This document shows positions 56,553 to 64,000 of a stretch of 64,000 bases of DNA, piece after piece; positions within the stretch are counted from its first letter, which is position 1; each line of letters opens with the position of its first letter. Source of the DNA: Chlorella sorokiniana. Its lineage: Eukaryota; Chlorophyta; Trebouxiophyceae; Chlorellales; Chlorellaceae. The translations under genes and the position numbers were made by a program. The stretch lies in NCBI GenBank assembly GCA_025917655.1, contig CP084613.1:124001-188000 (forward strand), read 5' to 3'. The notes under the pieces are model-generated. The model was not told where the DNA came from and made no database searches. It saw nothing but the letters and a program-made list of their open reading frames with translations.

Positions 56553-57397
56553 TCAGAGCACCTGCTGCTGCACGGCCCTGATGTATGCAGCTGCCTCTTC
56601 TACACAGAGCTTCATGGTTTGGCAGGGCATGAGCAGCTTGTGGGCCAACAGTTTGTTGGTCAGCGGGGATGTATCGCGGCCCTCTCTGCAGGCGGGGGCG
56701 GGGGGGGCAAGGCAGCGCAGGTGAAACACCATACTCCCCACAGCTGCAACAAAAGCCAGACTTGCAAGCCATGGGCACGTCAAAACAGTGCATGCAACGT
56801 TGGCGCGAGGTGCCATGGGCATGAGACTTGAGGCCTCATGCGCTCTGCCATCTGCCTGCCGTTGTACCTCATTCAACCCACCTGTACAGCCACTCCTCGA
56901 TGGCCCGCCGCTCGTAGGTGTTGCCGTCAGCCGCCACCACCGGCTCCTGGAAGGGCTCCAGCGTGATGGGGCACAGCAGAGAGCTGAAGCGACGCTGCAG
57001 CACCGCCGCCACCTCGGGAGGGATGCCCCCGCTGCCGGGGGAGCTGCCCATGCTGCTCTTCCCATGATGAAGATGACGATGATGCCACGTGTGCGGAGCA
57101 AGCATGCTGGGACTGCTGATCTCCCGCTGCAGGGCGGCCCTCTGCTTGGTTCTGCCCAGCTCGGGCTGGAACATCCAGGGGCTACGTGCGGCTTAGCGTC
57201 GCTCGAGGCCAGGCCGCTCGATGTCACGCTGCTGGCTGCCAGGCCTAGAGCAAGAGGTGCCGAGGAGGCGGCACTTGCGGGGGCGTGCCGTTGTTGCTGC
57301 TCCAGTCTGCAAGTGGCGGCGTTTGCTGGAAATCGGCGCCGCCCGACTCCTCCACGCAGGCGTCGGCCGAGGGAAGCGCCGCTGCGTCGCCGGCCAT
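56553..57397 (-). CDS. U-box protein, paralogue of the one at 51935
   Basis: The start at 57397 gives MAGDAAALPSADACVEESGG, an acidic head, then ADFQQTPPLADWSSNNGTPP. The U-box follows: AAVLQRRFSSLLCPITLEPF, QEPVVAADGNTYERRAIEEW, LYR. An intron at the same place and phase as in paralogue 1 comes next. The last exon is EGRDTSPLTNKLLAHKLLM then CVEEAAAYIRAVQQQVL, stop at 56553. Over the U-box the two proteins are almost identical; outside it they differ, and this one lacks the CCCH fingers as far as I can see. A frame change between the head and the U-box (about 57170-57280) leaves that part uncertain, and further 5' exons in 57400-58240 are possible. Confidence 0.72.
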
Positions 57398-58499
57398 CAC
57401 CACGCGCCGTTCTAGCTGCCCCCTCGAGCCGGCAACCACCCTCACTGTGCATGCAGTAGGGCTTCTGGATGCATCGTAGCTGCGCTGCCCCGTCTCAGCT
57501 GCTGCCCTCCACTGAGCCACACCGCTGAATCTGCCGCTGCCGCGATGTCGCTGATGCGTGCTGGAGTGCAGGCTGAAGTGCTGTCTCCATTGCTGCTGCA
57601 GCGGCGGCGTTGGCGGCGGTGGCAGGCCCCCTGCCAGGGAGGGGCAGCACAGCAGGATTCTTGTGGGGCAACCTCTTGCGATGGCAGCACCACACCCCCT
57701 GCGTGCTGTTGGCACACCCGTGCCTGTGTCTGCAAGCCATGTGCGGGCCACTGAAGGCCAGCTTCGCCCTCGATTCGCCGTGCAGCGCCGCCCTCCGGAA
57801 GGGTGGGTGTCTGTGGTGCCAAGCTGCTGCCGCTGCCCTGCCCCCAGCTGCCGCTGCCACCCGAGGCCTGCTGCCTTGGCTCCAGCAGAGCCTGCGCGAG
57901 CATAGGGTGTCTTGTGTGGAAGCCTTGGACGGAGCGAACATACGGGGACCCTTGCCTGCAGCCCTTCTGGCTTTGGCAAGCAGGCTCGTGCCGCCAGGAG
58001 CGACACACAGGCAGAGGGCAGGCAGAGAGGCAGGGGGCAGCGGGAAACCTACCGATCTCCCTGTCGAGCGACTCATGCTACAAGGTCGCTTTGAGACTTT
58101 CTCAAAGAACCTGGAAGAAAAGAGGGAAAGCATTGGGTTCAATGTGAAGTGTGGGCCTCTGGCGGCGGCTCCAGGTGGCGCAGCAGGCAGAGTCAGGAGC
58201 TGGCATCCGAGGTGACAGCAGAGCCTCTCAATTTGCATCTCAACCCCATGTTACTGCAGTAAAAAGCTCAGGAGTCAGGCTCCCTGCCGGCTGGCATGGA
58301 CCGTCACAGGCCAGGGAGACAAGGTGCGGGCGTGGTAACGGCGTGCCACTGCGTCACTGCTGAGTAGGCATGCCACGGCGGCTACATTCAGGAACGCGTA
58401 TATTGCCGGAACGATGGCAGGCATGCCATTTGTAAACATCCGCCTGTTCTTTGAAAGTGACTCAGGCTATCTGGCAGGGTTTTGCGGTCGGGGCCAAGC
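57398..58499. promoter_or_regulatory. Divergent region, U-box gene 2 and beta-galactosidase
   Basis: About 1.1 kb. The minus strand is open for 247 codons (58238-57495), but its low-complexity Arg/Ala/Ser content matches no family. It may be 5' exon sequence of U-box gene 2 or chance in GC-rich DNA. The last 250 bases before 58500 should be the beta-galactosidase promoter. Confidence 0.35.

Positions 58500-64000
<5,501 letters not shown>

Noticed and set aside
57495-58238. Minus-strand open frame of 247 codons upstream of U-box gene 2
   Set aside because: No recognisable domain and skewed composition; kept only as possible 5' sequence of the neighbour.

Overview
This 64 kb window is nuclear DNA from a eukaryote, most likely a green alga of the Trebouxiophyceae (Chlorellaceae-like; the genus is inference). 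It is GC-rich. Most genes have several GT-AG introns of roughly 100-300 bases, often carrying CA/TG or CCCAC microsatellites. TGTAA, the usual chlorophyte poly(A) signal, follows several stop codons. The gene set mixes plant-type plastid enzymes (HPPD, a Rubisco-LSMT-like SET protein, a plant-type LacZ beta-galactosidase) with selenoprotein H, which green algae keep and land plants lack. I see no operons, ribosome binding sites, CRISPR arrays, rRNA or tRNA genes, and no convincing mobile element.

Layout: an unrecognised gene runs off the left edge (1-839, -). Then come GPN1 GTPase (1513-4631, -), NAA50 acetyltransferase (5013-6217, +), a JmjC/cupin oxygenase-like gene (6576-7784, -) abutting an aminoglycoside-adenylyltransferase-like nucleotidyltransferase (about 7803-9985, -), and selenoprotein H with a SECIS element (11170-12315, -). 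Next are a carotenoid-desaturase-like flavoprotein (13038-18995, +), a berberine-bridge-enzyme-like FAD oxidase (19320 to about 24198, -) and HPPD (25120-29930, -). They are followed by an LSMT-like SET protein (30360-32494, +), the m6A-writer subunit WTAP/FIP37 (32817-34245, +), a lipid-anchored GAF-PAS-TKL kinase (34339-40080, -) and a secreted Cys-rich/PAN/SUEL-lectin protein (41025-45026, +). The right part holds a HIT protein (45885-46775, +), a 73-residue membrane protein (46980-47550, -), LSM6 (47873-48477, +), a VASt lipid-transfer-type protein (49088-51096, -), a CCCH/U-box ligase (51935-53949, -), a multi-pass membrane protein (54623-56015, -), a second U-box paralogue (56553-57397, -) and a plant-type GH2 beta-galactosidase cut by the right edge (58500-64000, +).

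The genes do not form one pathway. HPPD, the desaturase-like flavoprotein and the SET protein are probably plastid or plastid-linked. GPN1, LSM6 and WTAP belong to RNA polymerase assembly, splicing and mRNA methylation. The most striking item is selenoprotein H: an in-frame TGA at Sec43 in a CxxU motif, four exons, and a textbook SECIS hairpin in the 3' UTR.

Caution: in about a dozen genes the conserved protein moves to another frame inside an exon, in most cases by a single base and mostly at short C or G runs. This looks like under-called homopolymers in the assembly, not gene decay, and it makes several exact gene models uncertain.
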